Assembly: GCA_037349315.1 (NCBI GenBank)
Contig: JBAIAC010000028.1
Location: 248,001-312,000, forward strand
Source of the DNA: Chelydra serpentina
Lineage: Eukaryota > Chordata > Testudines > Chelydridae
Length of the DNA stretch: 64,000 nucleotides
Reading direction: 5' to 3'
Positions 1-45,879 of the stretch are shown in pieces. Made by a program: the position numbers and the translations under genes. Every line of letters starts with the position of its first letter. The first letter of the stretch is position 1. The notes beneath the pieces are model-generated. The model made no database searches. It was not told the DNA's origin and saw nothing but the letters and a program-made list of their open reading frames with translations.

Positions 1-220
1 GCCTCGCTCGTCCCTCATATCAGTGACAGCTCTGCCAACCTGCTCCATCTGATCCTTGCACCAATCAGTGCAGCCACACCAAACACAGGGAATGTGGCTG
101 CAGTGCATGGCGTCAAAATGCTGCAATTCTCATCTATAGATCACAACACAAACTATGGCACATCTGCTTAGTCATTCGTTCCTCATCATCACCCCCTCTC
201 CCCGTGGCTATTGCCCTTTC

Positions 221-300
221 CAGTGGCTATTGCCAGCTCCAGGGGGCAGAGTTAAGGTGGCCCGGGGGGCATACCTTTAACTTTGTATTTCCTGATTTTC
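221..300. repeat. Dispersed repeat, copy A
   Basis: This segment (GTGGCTATTGCCAGCTCCAG followed by GGGCAGAGTTAAG and CTTTAACTTTGTATTTCCTG) recurs with a few differences at 27,538-27,617, so both belong to one dispersed family. I do not recognise the family and see no coding potential. The rest of 1-660 is AT-rich with no gene that I can support. Confidence 0.5.
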
Positions 301-664
301 AGAGGTTTAAGTTTGTGTTACCTTAACTCTTCATTTGCTGGTTTATAGACATTTCAGTTTAACCATTCTTGATATACTGTCATGAGCACAAGGCAGCACT
401 AGGCAGCCTCACCTCTGCATTAACTGATTAGGTAATTAATTTAGTTTTTAGATTAACTTCAGTTTTCACCTGCCCCCACATTTTCAGATCTTAAAGTGCC
501 ATCAGAGATTAGATTGATAGTGAGTAACAATGCAGTAGAAACTGGTAGGAGGTAGCTGGAGGTTTGGGCAGCCAGGCAGGGACAGCTGGAAATTCTGGCA
601 CCTGAGAAAGAATGGAAGGCAGTTGGGATTGTGGAATAAACACATTAGTTTTATCTATAATATA

Positions 665-2700
665 TAACTAATGGAAGAAAGGGGAAGTTGATAGAAATTA
701 ATTTAAATAAGAAATTAGGAATTGTAGAAAACTGATAAGGGAAGCAAAGGAACACAAGGAGAAATCAATTGCCTTCAGAATTAAGGACAATAAGGAGTTT
801 TTCAAATACATTAGGAACAAAAAGAATCCTGATAATAGTATTGGTCCATACAAGGTGGAAATGGTAGAATTATCAATAATAATGTATAAAAGGCAGAAGG
901 TTTCAGTATCTGAGGAAAAATAATGATATAGTCTCATCATATTGTGGCAATAGCACTCTTTCCATTCCACTAGTGTCTCTGGAGGATATTAAATAGAAAC
1001 TATAAAAGTCAGACATTTTAAAATCAGCACGTACAGATAACTTGCATCCAAGAGTTTTAAAAGAACTGGCTGAGGAGCTCGCTGGATGTTAATGTTGATT
1101 GTAATAAGTCTTAGAGCACTGGGGAAGTGCTAGAAGACTGGAAGAAAGCTAATGTGCCAAATTTTAAAAAGTGAAAATGGAATGACCTGGGTAATTATAG
1201 GCCTGTCAGCCTGACATTGATCCCACCAAGATAACGGAGTGGCTGATACAGGACTTGATTAATAGAAATTTAAAGTAGGGTAATGTAATTAATGCAAATC
1301 AACATAGCTTGATAGAAAATAGATCCTGTCAAACTAACTTGATATCTTTTTTTGATGAGATTACAAGTTTGTTGATCAAGATAATAGTGTTGATGTAATA
1401 GACTTCTGTAAGGGATTTGACTTGGTACCGCACATTTTTATTTAAAAAAAAACAACCTAGAATGATATCAAATTAACATGGCACACATTAAATGGACTAC
1501 AAACTGGCTAACCGATAGGCCTCAAAATGTAACTGTAAACAGGGAATCGTCATTGAGCAGGTGTATTTCCTATCTGACCTTTTTATCAATGACATGGAAA
1601 AAAGTATAAAAATCACTGAAAAAGTTTGCAGATGACACAAAAATAGGGGTAGTAATAAATAATGAAGAGGACTGGTCACTGATTCAGAGTGGGATTGCTT
1701 GATAAACTGGGCACAAGCAAACAATACATGTTGTATTCATCTGGGAACAGAGAGCGTCATCCATACTTACAGGATGGGGGACTCTGGCATGGGAAGCAGG
1801 GACTCTGAAGGAGATTTGGGGTTGTGGCGGCTAATCAGCTAAACAAGCTCCCATGATGATGCTGTGGCCAAATAAGCTAATTTGATCCTGGGATGTATGA
1901 ACAGGGAATCTCAAGTAGGGGCAGAGAGGTGATTTTTCCTCTGTATTTAGCACTAGTGCGACCGCTGCTAGAATCCTGTGTCCAGTTTTAGTGTCCACAG
2001 TTCAGGAAGGATGTTGGAAAACTGGAGAAGCTTTAGAGAAGAGTCACGAGAATGACTAAGGATATAGCTACACTGCACTAAAAGACCCATGGCACCACGT
2101 CTCAGAGGCCGGTCAATTGACTGAGGGTAAAAAGAGCAATGTAGATGCCTCCTCCCCCCTCCCCCCCCCCCAAGTCTACTCTGCTATTTTTAGCCCTGTG
2201 CACCGGAGTCAATTGAGTCAGGCTCTGGGATTCAGTGCCATGGGGTATTTGATTGCAATGTAGACATATCCTAAAAGCTTAGAAAACCTGCCTTAGAATC
2301 ACAGACTCAGAGAGCTCCATCTGTTTAGCTTAACAAAGAGAAGGTTAAGGGGTAACTTGATCCCAGTCTGAGCATCTACATGGGGAACAAATCTTTAATA
2401 ATGGGCTCTTCAGTCTTACAGAGAAAGGTCTAACACGATCCAATGGCTGGAAGTTGAAGCTAAACAAATTCAAGCTTGAAATAAGGCGTAAATTTTAACA
2501 GTGAGAATAATTAACCATTGGAACAATTTACCAAGGGTCCTGGTGGATTCTCCATCACTGACCATTTTTAAATCAAGACTGGATGTTTTTCTAAAAGATC
2601 TGCCCTAGGAATTATTCTGGGGCAGTTCTCTGGTCTGTGCTGTACAGGAAGGCAGACTAGATGATCACAGTGGGCCCCTCTGGCCTTGGAACCTATAAAT
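665..2700 (+). mobile_element. Degraded CR1 LINE with 3' end, split by a MITE
   Basis: The conceptual translation, broken by many stops and frameshifts, keeps CR1 reverse transcriptase landmarks: an arginine- and lysine-rich stretch near 720-830, a NYRPVSLT-like motif near 1,192-1,215 and a KGFDLVPH-like motif near 1,410-1,435. The 3' end has the usual CR1 text 'agactagatgatcacagtgg' near 2,655. A Harbinger MITE interrupts it at 2,060-2,271 and the LINE reads through cleanly when the MITE is removed. It is an old, dead copy in a SASH3 intron. Confidence 0.8.
2060..2271. mobile_element. PIF/Harbinger-type MITE inserted in CR1
   Basis: The 212-bp element has imperfect terminal inverted repeats (left GGATATAGCTACACTGCA, right complement GGATATGTCTACATTGCA) and a TAA direct repeat on each side (2,057-2,059 and 2,272-2,274). 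A 3-bp TAA target duplication is the hallmark of PIF/Harbinger. It encodes no protein. Confidence 0.75.
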
Positions 2701-2999
2701 GTTCCTGTTAATCAAACTGGCAATGAAATAGTCAATACTGACAAGGGTGAAAGGCCATGATAAAACTAGCATCAGCCCTTGGAGTAAGAGAGCGATTCAG
2801 TACCCAGCTGGCAGATCTCCCTGCAGTGGTCACACTGTTCCTCTTTGCACGAGGATTTCTGCAACCTCATGTGCTAGGAACAGGGTTTTTAAATGAAAGC
2901 CAAGATCCTGGAGCTCGAGCCTGCCGAGGGTGAAGCTCTCAGCTGAGGGATACAAAGGCTAGATGAGTGTCCCCAGGGATACACGTTCTACAGGCTTAG

Positions 3000-3251
<252 letters not shown>

Positions 3252-3648
3252 TAAAACAGCCTGTAAGCTCTAGGCCAGGTCTGGCCCTTCTCTGGAATCC
3301 ACATGCTATGGGCACAGACATCCATCATTCAAGGACGTGGGAAGCAGAGGAGCCTGCAGGTGGGCTGTATCCACTGACTCATAGCCACTAGGACAGACTT
3401 TCCCTACAGGGCCCCAGCTGGCAGCCAGAGCCAGGAGTGCCCTGCACTTTACCACAGCCAGTGTTCAAATTACATCCCACATGGCAACTGCTCTGCCAAG
3501 GAGCCACACCAGTGCCAAGCAAGGGCAAGACACCAGGAGACATCCCAGCTGCAAGCTGCTCTGTGCACCTGGGGGACTGGGGAGAAGCAGCACAAGTGAC
3601 AGAATAAGCCAGGAGGCCTCACCCAGTGCAGCTGGCTAGACTTAAGAG

Positions 3649-3994
3649 CAGGGGTCTGAAACTCAAAGTACCACGAGGGCCGCATGAGGACTAGTGCATT
3701 GGCCCGAGGGCCGCATCACTGACCCTGCCCCCTCACTGTCCCCGGCCCTGCCCCCACTCCACCCCTTCTCCACCTCCTCCCCTGTGCGCGCTTCCCGCTC
3801 CTTCCCCTTCCCTCCCAGAAACCACGAAGCTCTTCCCATGCGGCCTGCGGAGCTCTTCCTTGCAGCCCACCGGGCTCCCCATGCCTCCCCTTCCCCCCCC
3901 CTTTTTTTAAGCCCCCAGGCAGTTCCCACCGCCAGAACAGCTGGCGGTAAAAAATAAAAATAGGGGAGGGGACGGGACGTGTTTGAGACCCTTG
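3649..3994. mobile_element. hAT-type MITE in last SASH3 intron
   Basis: The element starts CAGGGGTCTGAAACTC and ends GTTTGAGACCCTTG, an inverted-repeat pair typical of hAT elements. It is flanked by ACTTAAGAG (left) and ACTTAGAG (right), a slightly decayed 8-bp target duplication. The interior is C/T-rich and non-coding, and the open frames seen in it have no support as genes. Confidence 0.7.
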
Positions 3995-4054
3995 ACTTAG
4001 AGCAAGTCACATCTCATTACCCTGAATGCCTCTGCACAGCCCCTGAGCATGTAG

Positions 4055-4369
<315 letters not shown>

Positions 4370-6205
4370 GCCTGCCCCCTCCCTGCCCCAACCCTCCCAG
4401 CACTACCCCACATCAGGGACTGAGCCTGCAGAGCAGGGAGGACAGGACACCCCAGGGGCACTCTCTACACTGACCAACATCTGGGGAGATTCCTGGACCA
4501 CAGGTGACCACCCCCTGCTGGGGAAGACAGTGGGACTGTTTTATGGTTCCATGGGGCAGCTGCCGAGGTCCCCACCCCAGGATACATCTCCCCTTTGGGA
4601 GCTGCATGGGACCCCTCTCTGCGCTCCTGTTAAAGACAAAGGACCTGCTTCTGCAAATAGCTCAGCCTTCATCCTCCAGCATCTCCATTAGAAACTCCAG
4701 CCTCAGAGCCTGTGCATTAGCCATGAATGGGTGTGTGCCTGCCCCTCTGCTTGTCCTGGCACCCATTGTCATCTGCCCACACCCTGTTCCTGGCCTTACC
4801 AAATGGCCGAGGCCTCAGTCAGCAGGCCACCCTTTGAATGGGAAGGATGCAGGAAGCTCCTAGGCAATGCAAAGCTAAGCAGTTTATCCAAGAGGGTGTC
4901 TGGGGCTGTGCAATTGGGAGATGCCCACTTGCAGCAGAAGCTCCCCAGCATCAGAGGCTCTTTGGAAGGGAGGCTACAGGTAACCTAGGAGCTGGTGCTA
5001 ACAGGGCGAGGGAGCCAGGCACCGAACAAGAACGGAGACCGTTGTGTTTCTAACGGAAGTCTGAGGAGGGTGGAGGGGGACAGGCAGCAGAGCAGGGCAA
5101 TGGGTGCCACGCAGGATCCTCGCCACTCAAGACTCAGGAAGCGCTGGGAGCAGGAGTCTGTAGCCTCCCAAGCTGGCATTTCTCAGCATAGGGGGAGTCC
5201 CTCGCAGGGCAGAGCCTAGCCATGTGGGGACCAGCTTGGCCAGAAAGCAGGTTTGGTTTCAGGGACTTTGCCGCACCTCATCACAGGACATTGAGTTATT
5301 AGAAATACAGCCAGGCTGCAGCAGCTGCCCCCTGCCAAAGGCCCAGCCAGCTCACTGCAGCAACAGACCAGGCCATCGCTCCAAACTGCCACACGCCTGC
5401 TGGGGCTGACCTGGCTCAGGCGAGCGGTGACTTGTTTGGGAAGCCGGAAGGAAAGGCCCTGCATTGTGCTCACCACATTCCCCAGTGTGTGGCCCTTCTG
5501 CTTCCGTGTGGGCAGAGCTCTCGCTTCGCAGCAGGCGCTGTGCGTCGGAACAGCTGCCGTGGAAAGGCACACACTGAGTGTGCCCAGAAGAAGCCGATAT
5601 TGAGTTGGTTTGTTTGAAACGATCCTTGCTGCTCAGTCCCCGGGCCCACAACTGCCCAAGAGCCCGCTGTGCAACAGAGAATGGGGGCTAACAGACTAAC
5701 ACTGCAGCGTTGGGGCACATAGATTACAGAAGCAACAGGAGGCAAGAGGGTGTTGCGTTAAGAGCAGCAACAGCCCACCTGGCTTTAAAAAGCAAGCAGG
5801 CTGGGTTGCAGTTGGGGCTTGTCCCAGGGCAAAAGGGCTGTGCCAGCTTTGGCACAACGTGGCTGCATCAAGAGTTCTTCGGTTAGCTTATGTTAAAAGG
5901 GCAGGAAATCGTCTTGCACTGGAGCTGCACCCATATGCTGTTATCCACAGAATATGCTGAGTGACTGGGTAATGGGCCAATTCCAGTCCTGGAGTAAAGG
6001 GCTACAACACCCATTAATGCTGATGGGAGATGCTGCTTACAGCAGAGTCACCTTTGGCCCCATGTCTGTGGCAAACTTAGCCCTGAATTCCAGGACTCCT
6101 GTGCCTGTAAAATCTCTGCCTTTCTGTTGCAGTAATGTAGGTTTGGGTGTTGAATTCACTCCCTTGTGCTTGACCCCAATAAAACGTGCTCTAACCTGCA
6201 ACTCT
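4370..6205 (+). other. SASH3: SASH3 3' untranslated region (inferred)
   Basis: No other gene is visible between the SASH3 stop codon and the first good poly(A) signal on this strand. The 3' end is inferred from the signal at 6,178 and a GT-rich stretch (tctgtgtgctgg) about 25 bases later. Open frames in this stretch on both strands lack homology that I recognise and are taken as chance. Confidence 0.55.
6178..6183 (+). terminator. SASH3 poly(A) signal AATAAA
   Basis: A canonical AATAAA hexamer lies 1.8 kb after the SASH3 stop codon, with a GT-rich downstream element near 6,203-6,215. It is the first convincing cleavage signal on the + strand after the gene. Confidence 0.6.
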
Positions 6206-9200
6206 GTGTGCTGGCCTCCTGCCTGCACCACAGGTTTAGTGAAAGGGCTCAGAACCGTGGGGATCTCCCCTCTCTCAGGGGGAGGTTAGTACAAGGACAT
6301 TTTTCCTTGGGTTTCAGCCAGCTGGAAGACAGACCCCAGGTGGAGAGGATGTTGCCACTCCCACCCCCCAGCACGCAAGTTTTTCTTGGCAAAAGGGCTC
6401 CACACTTCTACAGCAGGTCCAGGAGCCTTTGTTCTTCTCTTCAGAATGGGATTTTTCTTTAACCCTGCTCCATTTTCTCCCCCAAAATCCCATATGTGCA
6501 GCTAGCACAAGATCATTCTCAATCCCCACCCCACAAACTCAGCCCAACCAGCCATCTTTCCCTTCAGCCACGTATTGCCAAGGGCTCCCCACAAGGGTCC
6601 TGAGCTGCCCCAGTGACATTAAAACACACTGAGTAAAATCTGAAAATATGGTTCTTCACAAACGGCCCAGCCCCTCTGGCTCTCCGGAGTAAGGGATGCC
6701 TCAGGAAAGAGAGTTGACAGACAGACAGACACAGGAAGAGACCACAGCTCAGAGGCTTTCAAACTGATTAGGATTCCTTCATTTGTTTAAAAAAATCCAA
6801 AAAACAAAAAAACTTCCTTCATTGAGAAACTTAACGGATCAGACAAGGAGCCAAGGTGCAAGAGGCACCAGAGGGCCCCCCCAGTGGGCAGAGTTTGACA
6901 CGGTACATTAGAAAATAGATTAGTAAAAACAAAAATACATTTTTTGCAACAAGTTTGAGATTTGGTCGGTAGCATGTTGGAGGCAGGTGGAAGAGTTTGG
7001 CTGTAGCCTCCAACACAGTCCCCAGCAGGCAGGGGGCGGTAGCATGGGCAGGGAGTGGAGCACCACTGGAGTGGCAGAGAGCTGAGCCGTTGCAGCAGGG
7101 ACATGTCCCACCCACAGGACTAAGTCTTCCAGGGGGAGGGGTGTGGAGAGCCCAGAACCTGGCACAGGGTCGATGATCTCAGAGGGGCCAGCCAGACTCA
7201 AGGCTCCTCCTCTGTGCTCTCCCAGCAGGGGAAGAGGGGACAGTTTTCCAGGGGACAACCCACTCCAGCTGGAGCTAAGGGAGGCAGCAATTTTGAACTG
7301 TGCTCAACTATAGAGATGGGGAGAAAAGTGGGAATGCGTCTGTGCCTTCTACCCTGGCCATTGCAATTGCATCAAGCCAGCATAGAGCGGGAGCTTTAAG
7401 GCTGAATGGGACAAGAGCCAGACCGCACAGCCAAGGGAGGAACAGGAAGGACCCTGCCCCCAGATCTCAACAGAGGTAGGGCAGCTCCAACCTCTCCCCC
7501 TACTCTGCACAGCACTGCCCTTCAGGACTCTCAGCACACACCTGATGTAAGGGGAGTGCTGGGAGACAGGGCACAGCACAGGTCTCACATGCTAGGATCA
7601 TCTCCAATGCCAGCTGAGACAGACAGTTCTGAGAACTAGTTACTAACAGGCCAGTAAAAGTGGGACAAGATGGGGGGGGATCCTGCCTCAAGCTTGTGGG
7701 GGGGAAAGCAGGTCAGACGCCTCAGTGACCCCAATTCCTCCCTCCTTCCCTCCACGCCAGGGTCTCACCCTAGGACATACCACAAGTGGAGGGGAATAAG
7801 AGTGCCCTCTTGAGCAGAATCAGGTATTCCCCCTAGGCAGAGACTGGGAATTCCAACAGAGATGGGGAGTGACACCCCTCCCCAGGGGGCGCATGGGGGG
7901 TGCCACAGAAGGGCTCCTCCTTTTAGCCCCACCCAACATCTCTTAGTGGGAGACAGGGAGGGAAGATGGCACAAAGGAGCTGGCTGAGCTGCCTCTCAGC
8001 AGCCCTGGAGCTGAGACTGGGAACCCCCAGGAACCTGGCTCATGCAGACGGGAGGAGCGAGTCAGGCTCCAAAGAGCAACTTCTCCCAAGGCAACAGCCC
8101 CTGTGAACAGTCCGCCCGTTCCCTGCCCCAGCTGGCAGAAGCCCTTGCAGCCAGAGCTGCTCCAGGTGGAAAAGCACGCGGGGGCCCTGGAATACTGCAG
8201 CGAGGCCTAGGCACCTCCTGACAAAGGGAGGTCAGAGCCAACCGGGGCAGAAAGAGGGAAAGAGCTTTTCACCATTTACTTCAATGGAGGCACAGCCTCC
8301 CCAGGGAAGGGATGGAAGCCCCATTGCTTGGGGCAGCAAACACAGGAGTCGACAAGGCACTAGGGAACAAATCCTGCCCTGGCCCCAGGAACAGAGTGCA
8401 TGACCCAAGAGGGCTCTTCCCTCACGATTCCCTGGTGCAACTGCTCTGCAGCTGGTGCAGGGTCAAGAGAGTAGCGAGCTCTGCACCTGGCATTGCTCTC
8501 CCCCCACACTCCTGCAGTGAAAGGTGCACTCCCCAAAGGGCAAAGGAGGCTGCCCACTCCATGACTGTTCAAGGACCTGTAATGCCTGCTAGTCACGAAT
8601 GGGGAAGTTTGGGAAGGAAGCTACAGAAAACCATCTCCAGGTGGAATGCCTACCCAGGTGTTTCTAGCCCTGTTGGCACCAAGACAGTATTTCCCGGCCA
8701 CCCCACCACCTTAAATAATAAAATAATGCCAGAGACGGAGGGAGAAGGGGAGGGAAAGAGACGAACACTGCCATGGTCACAGTCACCTTCCCATCAGGAT
8801 TCCTCAATCCTGCCACTCCACTGCAGGGCAGCTGCCAACATCAGAGACAACTGCTGGGGCAGAAAGAGAGGGCCACGGCCAGGCTAGCATTTAGCACTAA
8901 GGACCAACTGCAGAGTGAGAAGTCCTACTTCAGCCTGTTCCGAGACCAGCTGCAAGGGTAAAGGTCTGTACCAATGATTGACATGCTCTGCTCGCTTTTT
9001 GAATCCATTGGCAATGACCTGGGCCAGGCGCTCTCCTGTCCACAATCGAGGTGAATAAAGACTAAAGCAAAATGGCCATGAGGAATCGCCTGCCAGGCAG
9101 TCCTTCTGCTCCCCTCAGTGTGGGGTGGTCTGCTCGCCTGCCAGCCAGACGGCCTTCTCCGCCTGGCAATCACTTCTGGCATTGATTGGACAGAACAAAC

Positions 9201-9223
9201 AACGTTCTCCTTTCGAGCAGAGG
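6206..9223 (-). other. Convergent region: probable ZDHHC9 3' UTR and spacer
   Basis: SASH3 and ZDHHC9 point at each other here. The part adjoining 9,223 must contain the ZDHHC9 3' UTR. I could not find a canonical AATAAA on the - strand, so the transcript end is undefined; the A/T-rich stretch around 6,780-6,960 is the most plausible place. A 191-codon open frame at 8,312-8,887 (+) lies opposite this UTR and has no recognisable domain. Confidence 0.4.
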
Positions 9224-41635
<32,412 letters not shown>

Positions 41636-42049
41636 TCATCAAGAGTCCAGCCACGGCCACTAAAGAGATCAGAGACAAGGGCATCACCATGGGCTTGGAT
41701 GCTATGCAGAAGTACCCTCCAACAGCAGATGGATCAAGGGAGCTGCCCAATTTACAATTAGAGGCACAACATTCTTCCCACTACCTCAAATCCAGCTCCT
41801 CCACACACAACCAGCTCTCACAGCTTAAGTCATTCTATGCAGGATATCTGCAGCTGACAGGAATTGTCAGCCTGGCCTGATGGGGAAAGGACAGCCTTTG
41901 TAGCTCTGGAGTGCCGCCTTTATATCCACCCTCATGAGGTCATGGCACACAGCATATCTTTGTAGAGAAATCTTAATATCTTGCACTTTGTCTAGGTACT
42001 TATATTGCCCCATTATTAGACTACACATGCGTCACACAAACATTAGTAG

Positions 42050-42350
42050 TGTTATAGCGAACATCCCTGGAAGGTAGGGATGCATTTCCTCATTGCAAAC
42101 AGGGAACTGAGTCACAAACTAATTAAGTGACTTGCCCATGCAGGAAATTTGTGACAGAGCCAGGAATAGAGTTCTCCTGAGTTCAAGTCCCATGCCCCTA
42201 AATATCAAACCATCCCTGCTCTCTTTCAGCCATGGAACTCACATTACTTAACAAAGGTCATACATATAGTTAGGCAGTTGCAGAGATAGGATTAGAACCC
42301 AGGTCTCCTGACTCCCAGCTTCTGGACCCTAGACAGCAGACCACACTACT
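42050..42350 (-). mobile_element. MIR SINE fragments, antisense
   Basis: Two adjacent stretches ('aggattagaacccaggtctc' near 42,289 and 'gtgacttgcccatgcaggaa' near 42,127) are antisense MIR. Old. Sequence from 42,360 to 43,950 has no gene that I can support. Confidence 0.55.
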
Positions 42351-43982
42351 TACACTTTAGTTTGGGATGGGGTTTTCTGGTAACGTGGGCCCATTATGGC
42401 CGCTCTAAGATGACTCAGACCCTGTATCCCCATGCAACATGTTAGACCTAAATGATGTGTTAGAAACCCTAGATTAATGCAGCAAAGACCCTCCCCAAGT
42501 TCTCTTCCCATCACAACTATCCTCAACTGGCTAAGGATGCAGGTTGCATAGAGGGAATAAAGAGAGGCATGCGCCCCATAGCTAAAGCTACTTTCGTCAC
42601 AAAGATGTACACACTGAACTCATAAGGGGTGGAACTGTGGGATTTTCTTTGGTCTAGCCATTCTTCCCTCATCTACTGCTTTTCTAATTCTCTGCCAACC
42701 ACAGTGCCCCTGCCACTGCAGACCTCCTGAAGTCTGCAGGAGTGGAGCCTCACACCCAACCACCTCAGAAACATGGCCCCTTGGTTTGCAGGGCACACTG
42801 GTGTTGCACCCTGGACACTTTGGGGCAGATTCATATAAATGTAGAACTGAGGTTTCTAGTTAATTCAATATGAAAATACAATCAGTAGAGCATCCTTCTC
42901 CTGTTTCTTAAAAATATATTACTATTTTACACCACCACATTTCTAGATTGCAACATTATTTTATTTACCAATAAAATAAAAAAAAAACTAAAAAAAACTG
43001 CTGTTTGGGGGATGCCTTTAGTATGTGGGAGGAGATGCAGCCCTTCATTCCCTGCCTCTTGTGGAAAAAGGTCTGAAGGGAGTAACTCTGAGGGGTTGGA
43101 ACTTCTACTTTCTCTCTATTTCCCCAATAATAAGCAGTTTCTGCACTAGACTCCTCCCTACCCAAATATCTTCCACTGCAGGGGACAATCTGGCTTAAGT
43201 ACATTAAGTGGCAGAGAAATAGTTAACGTTTACATTTAAGATGCCATCATTAGGTTTCAGGTCCATCCCCCACTTCACACTTCTCCTATAGCATCAGAAT
43301 AACTGTGGGCTGAGGCAGATGTCACTAGCTCATCTTGGGTGGAGAATTTGTTTTTAAATGAAAGCTAAAGATATGTAGCTACATTACACATGGACTCTGA
43401 CGTGTGCAAATCCAGGATCTGCACAAAGCCCCTTCAGCAGAGAAAAACAGAGAAAGGGAATAAACAAAAAGAGCAAAACATAAACCACAGATTTGGTGGG
43501 TGAGACAACAGAGATAGGAGCTAATAAACAGAGGAGAAGAATGTCTTCCCCAGCTCCCAAGGAGAGACAACCCCCATCCCACAGGGCTCTCGGGACTTTT
43601 CTTCTGCACAGCCAGACAGGGCAGTACAGAGGCACCTATAGATACCGCACGCCAGGCAAGCTAGATCCAAAGGAGAGCAGGGAGAGTGGCAGCACTCACC
43701 TCGGCCCTGCAGAACCTTTCACCTGAGGAAAAGAGCAAATGGGTGGGGAGCGGAGGGTGGGGGTGGGAGCTAAATGCCTGCTCCACTGGAACGGGGAACT
43801 CCAGGCCTCGCACTAATGGCCTCTAAGCCCTGAGCCAAGGACTGGGGCTCTGCTGCACCCCGGGCGAGGCTGCTCCGTCTAAGGGGCTAGGAGCCAAATC
43901 GGAACCCCCAGACCCACCCACACCCAACTGGGAACACTTGGCTGTGACACACACACCCACACACACACCCCTCTCCCCTCCC

Positions 43983-44183
43983 CACGGAGCCGTGATCCCC
44001 CACGCCTCTCCCCTCCCCACGGAGCCGTGATCCCCCGACTCTGCTTCCCCCCGAGCCGTGACCCCCTCCCCACACCTCTCCCCGCGAGCCATGATCCGCC
44101 GATTCCACTCCCTCGAGCCGTGCCCCCCCCCGAGCTGTGACCCATCCCCGCCTCTCCCCTACTCCGCTCCCCCCGAGCCGTGA
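43983..44183 (+). repeat. GAGCCGTGA minisatellite beside the promoter
   Basis: Seven variants of GAGCCGTGA, separated by C-rich spacers of about 15-45 bp, occur here. It lies just inside the first ZDHHC9 intron, next to the CpG-rich start region. Confidence 0.75.
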
Positions 44184-44258
44184 CACCTCCCCAGGCACCA
44201 GGAGCCGCCCCATCCCGCTGCCGTCCTTCCGACCCATTCGCCCCCAGGGTCCCCTCAC

Positions 44259-44370
44259 CTGGCGCCCGCCCGCCCACGCTGCCGGCTCCACAGGCCGGGC
44301 CGGGCCGCTCGCTCCCTCCGGCGTCCGGACTCGGGAGAGGCCGCCCCGGTGAGGTGGGGCGCGGCAGCTG
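44259..44370 (-). other. Predicted ZDHHC9 non-coding first exon
   Basis: A strong donor (GCGCCAG followed by GTGAGGGG) is at 44,258/44,259 on the - strand within the CpG-rich region. With no coding start here, it is best read as the 5' UTR exon spliced to the exon at 41,560. The transcription start is not defined by the sequence. Confidence 0.5.
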
Positions 44371-44479
44371 TTACCATTGGCCCGGCTCTAACTGACGCTC
44401 CGCCCCCAACCCCTAGAACGCATTCCTATTGGCTGAAACGTGTGTCACTCTCACCTCCGCCCCGCTCCTACATCACTGG

Positions 44480-44830
44480 GTCATAGAGAGAGAAATGACC
44501 AGAGATGGGGGTGCGGCCCAGGGGCTAGAGGGCCCGTGGGCGCTGCCTAAGGGATGAGGGAGCCCAGGACAGGGGTTGGGGGGTGCGACCCAAGGACTCG
44601 GAAATGGGAGGCATGGGCCCAGGGCCGGCAGCCCAGGCGGTGCAGCATAGGGGTGGGGCCATGGACCCAGGGGTTTAGGGATGGGGGGCACGGGGCTAGG
44701 GGGCACAGCCTAGGGGATGGGGGTGCACAGACCCGGGCGGTGCAGCATAGGGGCTGGAGGGTAGGGGCAAGTGAATGGAGGGCAGGATTCTGGGGGGGAG
44801 GAATGGGGTCTAAGGACTCTGGCAGGCCTG
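44480..44830. repeat. Degenerate G-rich repeat array
   Basis: Irregular repeats of GGGGTG/GCCCAGGGG/GTGCAGCATAGGGG (the last twice) run through this interval. The open frames in it are a by-product of composition. It could form quadruplexes. Confidence 0.5.
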
Positions 44831-45434
44831 AGGGGGCAGAGATCTTGGTCTGCATCTTCAAGCTGTCCAAGAGCCTGGGCCCAAGTTACCTAGCAGGCCC
44901 CCAAAGCTCTGGGCTGAGCATCATGCCATACCTCAGGCCCCATGCAGTTCAGAGCAACCCAGGTCTGCAGGGAACCCCCCTCTGATAAGACAGGGCAATG
45001 GGGAAAGGCAGCCTATGAAAACAGGCAGCCAATCAGAGCTGCTGCCCAGTCTGACAGACAGTCCATTCCCCCAGCAACTGTAGCAGGCAGAGCTCCCAGC
45101 CCTTTCTGTTTCCTCCTGCTTTCCCCATCCCCATGTCTGAGTGGGTGGAGATGCTGCCATTTTGTCCCTTTACCAGCATGCTCAGGGCCTGGCCACTAAG
45201 GCTCCTACACAACCCAGCTCCCCTGGGATGGCTGATATCCCCATCCTCCCACGTGCCCCTACCCGATGTGCTGTCCCCTTTCCCACCTCCCTCCCTTTAG
45301 GTGTTGCTGCCACCCTACCCCTCATCAAACCCCCTGATTGCAGCTCTGTCTTACCCTAGGAATCTTCTGGTGGAGATGGTGGGCTCCTCTCTCCCATCCC
45401 ACTGTCTTCAGCACACAGTGAGATTGGAAAGGCT

Positions 45435-45835
45435 AAGATACGGGACCAATATTCCCTCCAATTTTTGACAGTCTGTGTGCGCAAAATATTTCTTCTGTGC
45501 AAATGTTTGAAGCAGAGTTCAAATTTGTGCACCATGAGTCAAATGTGCCCAAGCGAGTAAAATGTGTGGGTCCCGACGTGATCAACGTTCCACGTTCGAA
45601 ATGGTGGCAGGGAAGGGTACAATTAATTGCCCTCCTTTCCCCCCCTTGCCAGCTAGTAGAATCTGGCTGTGTTGATCGATGGCAGGCGAACAATGTCAAA
45701 AGTTGCCTGTAAATGATATTTCGGCCTGGCCCGATGTAGTATTTCATTTTTTGTGCACACAGTGTTTCGCCATGTGCGCGGGGTTTAGGATTTGTGTGCA
45801 TGCGCACACGTGCACAGCTTAGAGGGAACAGTGTA
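45435..45835. repeat. Repeat with TTCCCTC-type inverted ends
   Basis: The left end TATTCCCTCCAA and the right end TTAGAGGGAACA form a loose inverted pair. The interior has two TGTGCGC-rich segments, CACACGTGCACAGC among them. It may be a non-autonomous DNA transposon, but I could not define a target duplication. Confidence 0.35.
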
Positions 45836-45879
45836 TGGGACCCCTGTCCTCTGTGGAAAGGACCAAATGTAAGGGGACT

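Larger units (their letters stand above)
43960..44440 (-). promoter_or_regulatory. ZDHHC9 CpG-rich promoter region
   Basis: This is the most CpG-dense stretch next to the gene and lies upstream of the first coding exon on the - strand. Two CCAAT boxes are on the - strand (complement of ATTGG at 44,376-44,380 and 44,428-44,432), with GC boxes between them and no obvious TATA. A housekeeping-type start near 44,300-44,370 is inferred. The next gene in the human map, UTP14A, is not visible to the right. Confidence 0.65.

Noticed and set aside
8312..8887. 191-codon open frame (+)
   Set aside because: It is opposite the probable ZDHHC9 3' UTR, has no recognisable domain, splice logic or conserved motif, and sits in GC-rich DNA where long chance frames are common.
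44480..45360. First exons of UTP14A, the next gene in the human order
   Set aside because: No coding match or convincing start was found in this interval or further right; the gene is presumably outside the window.
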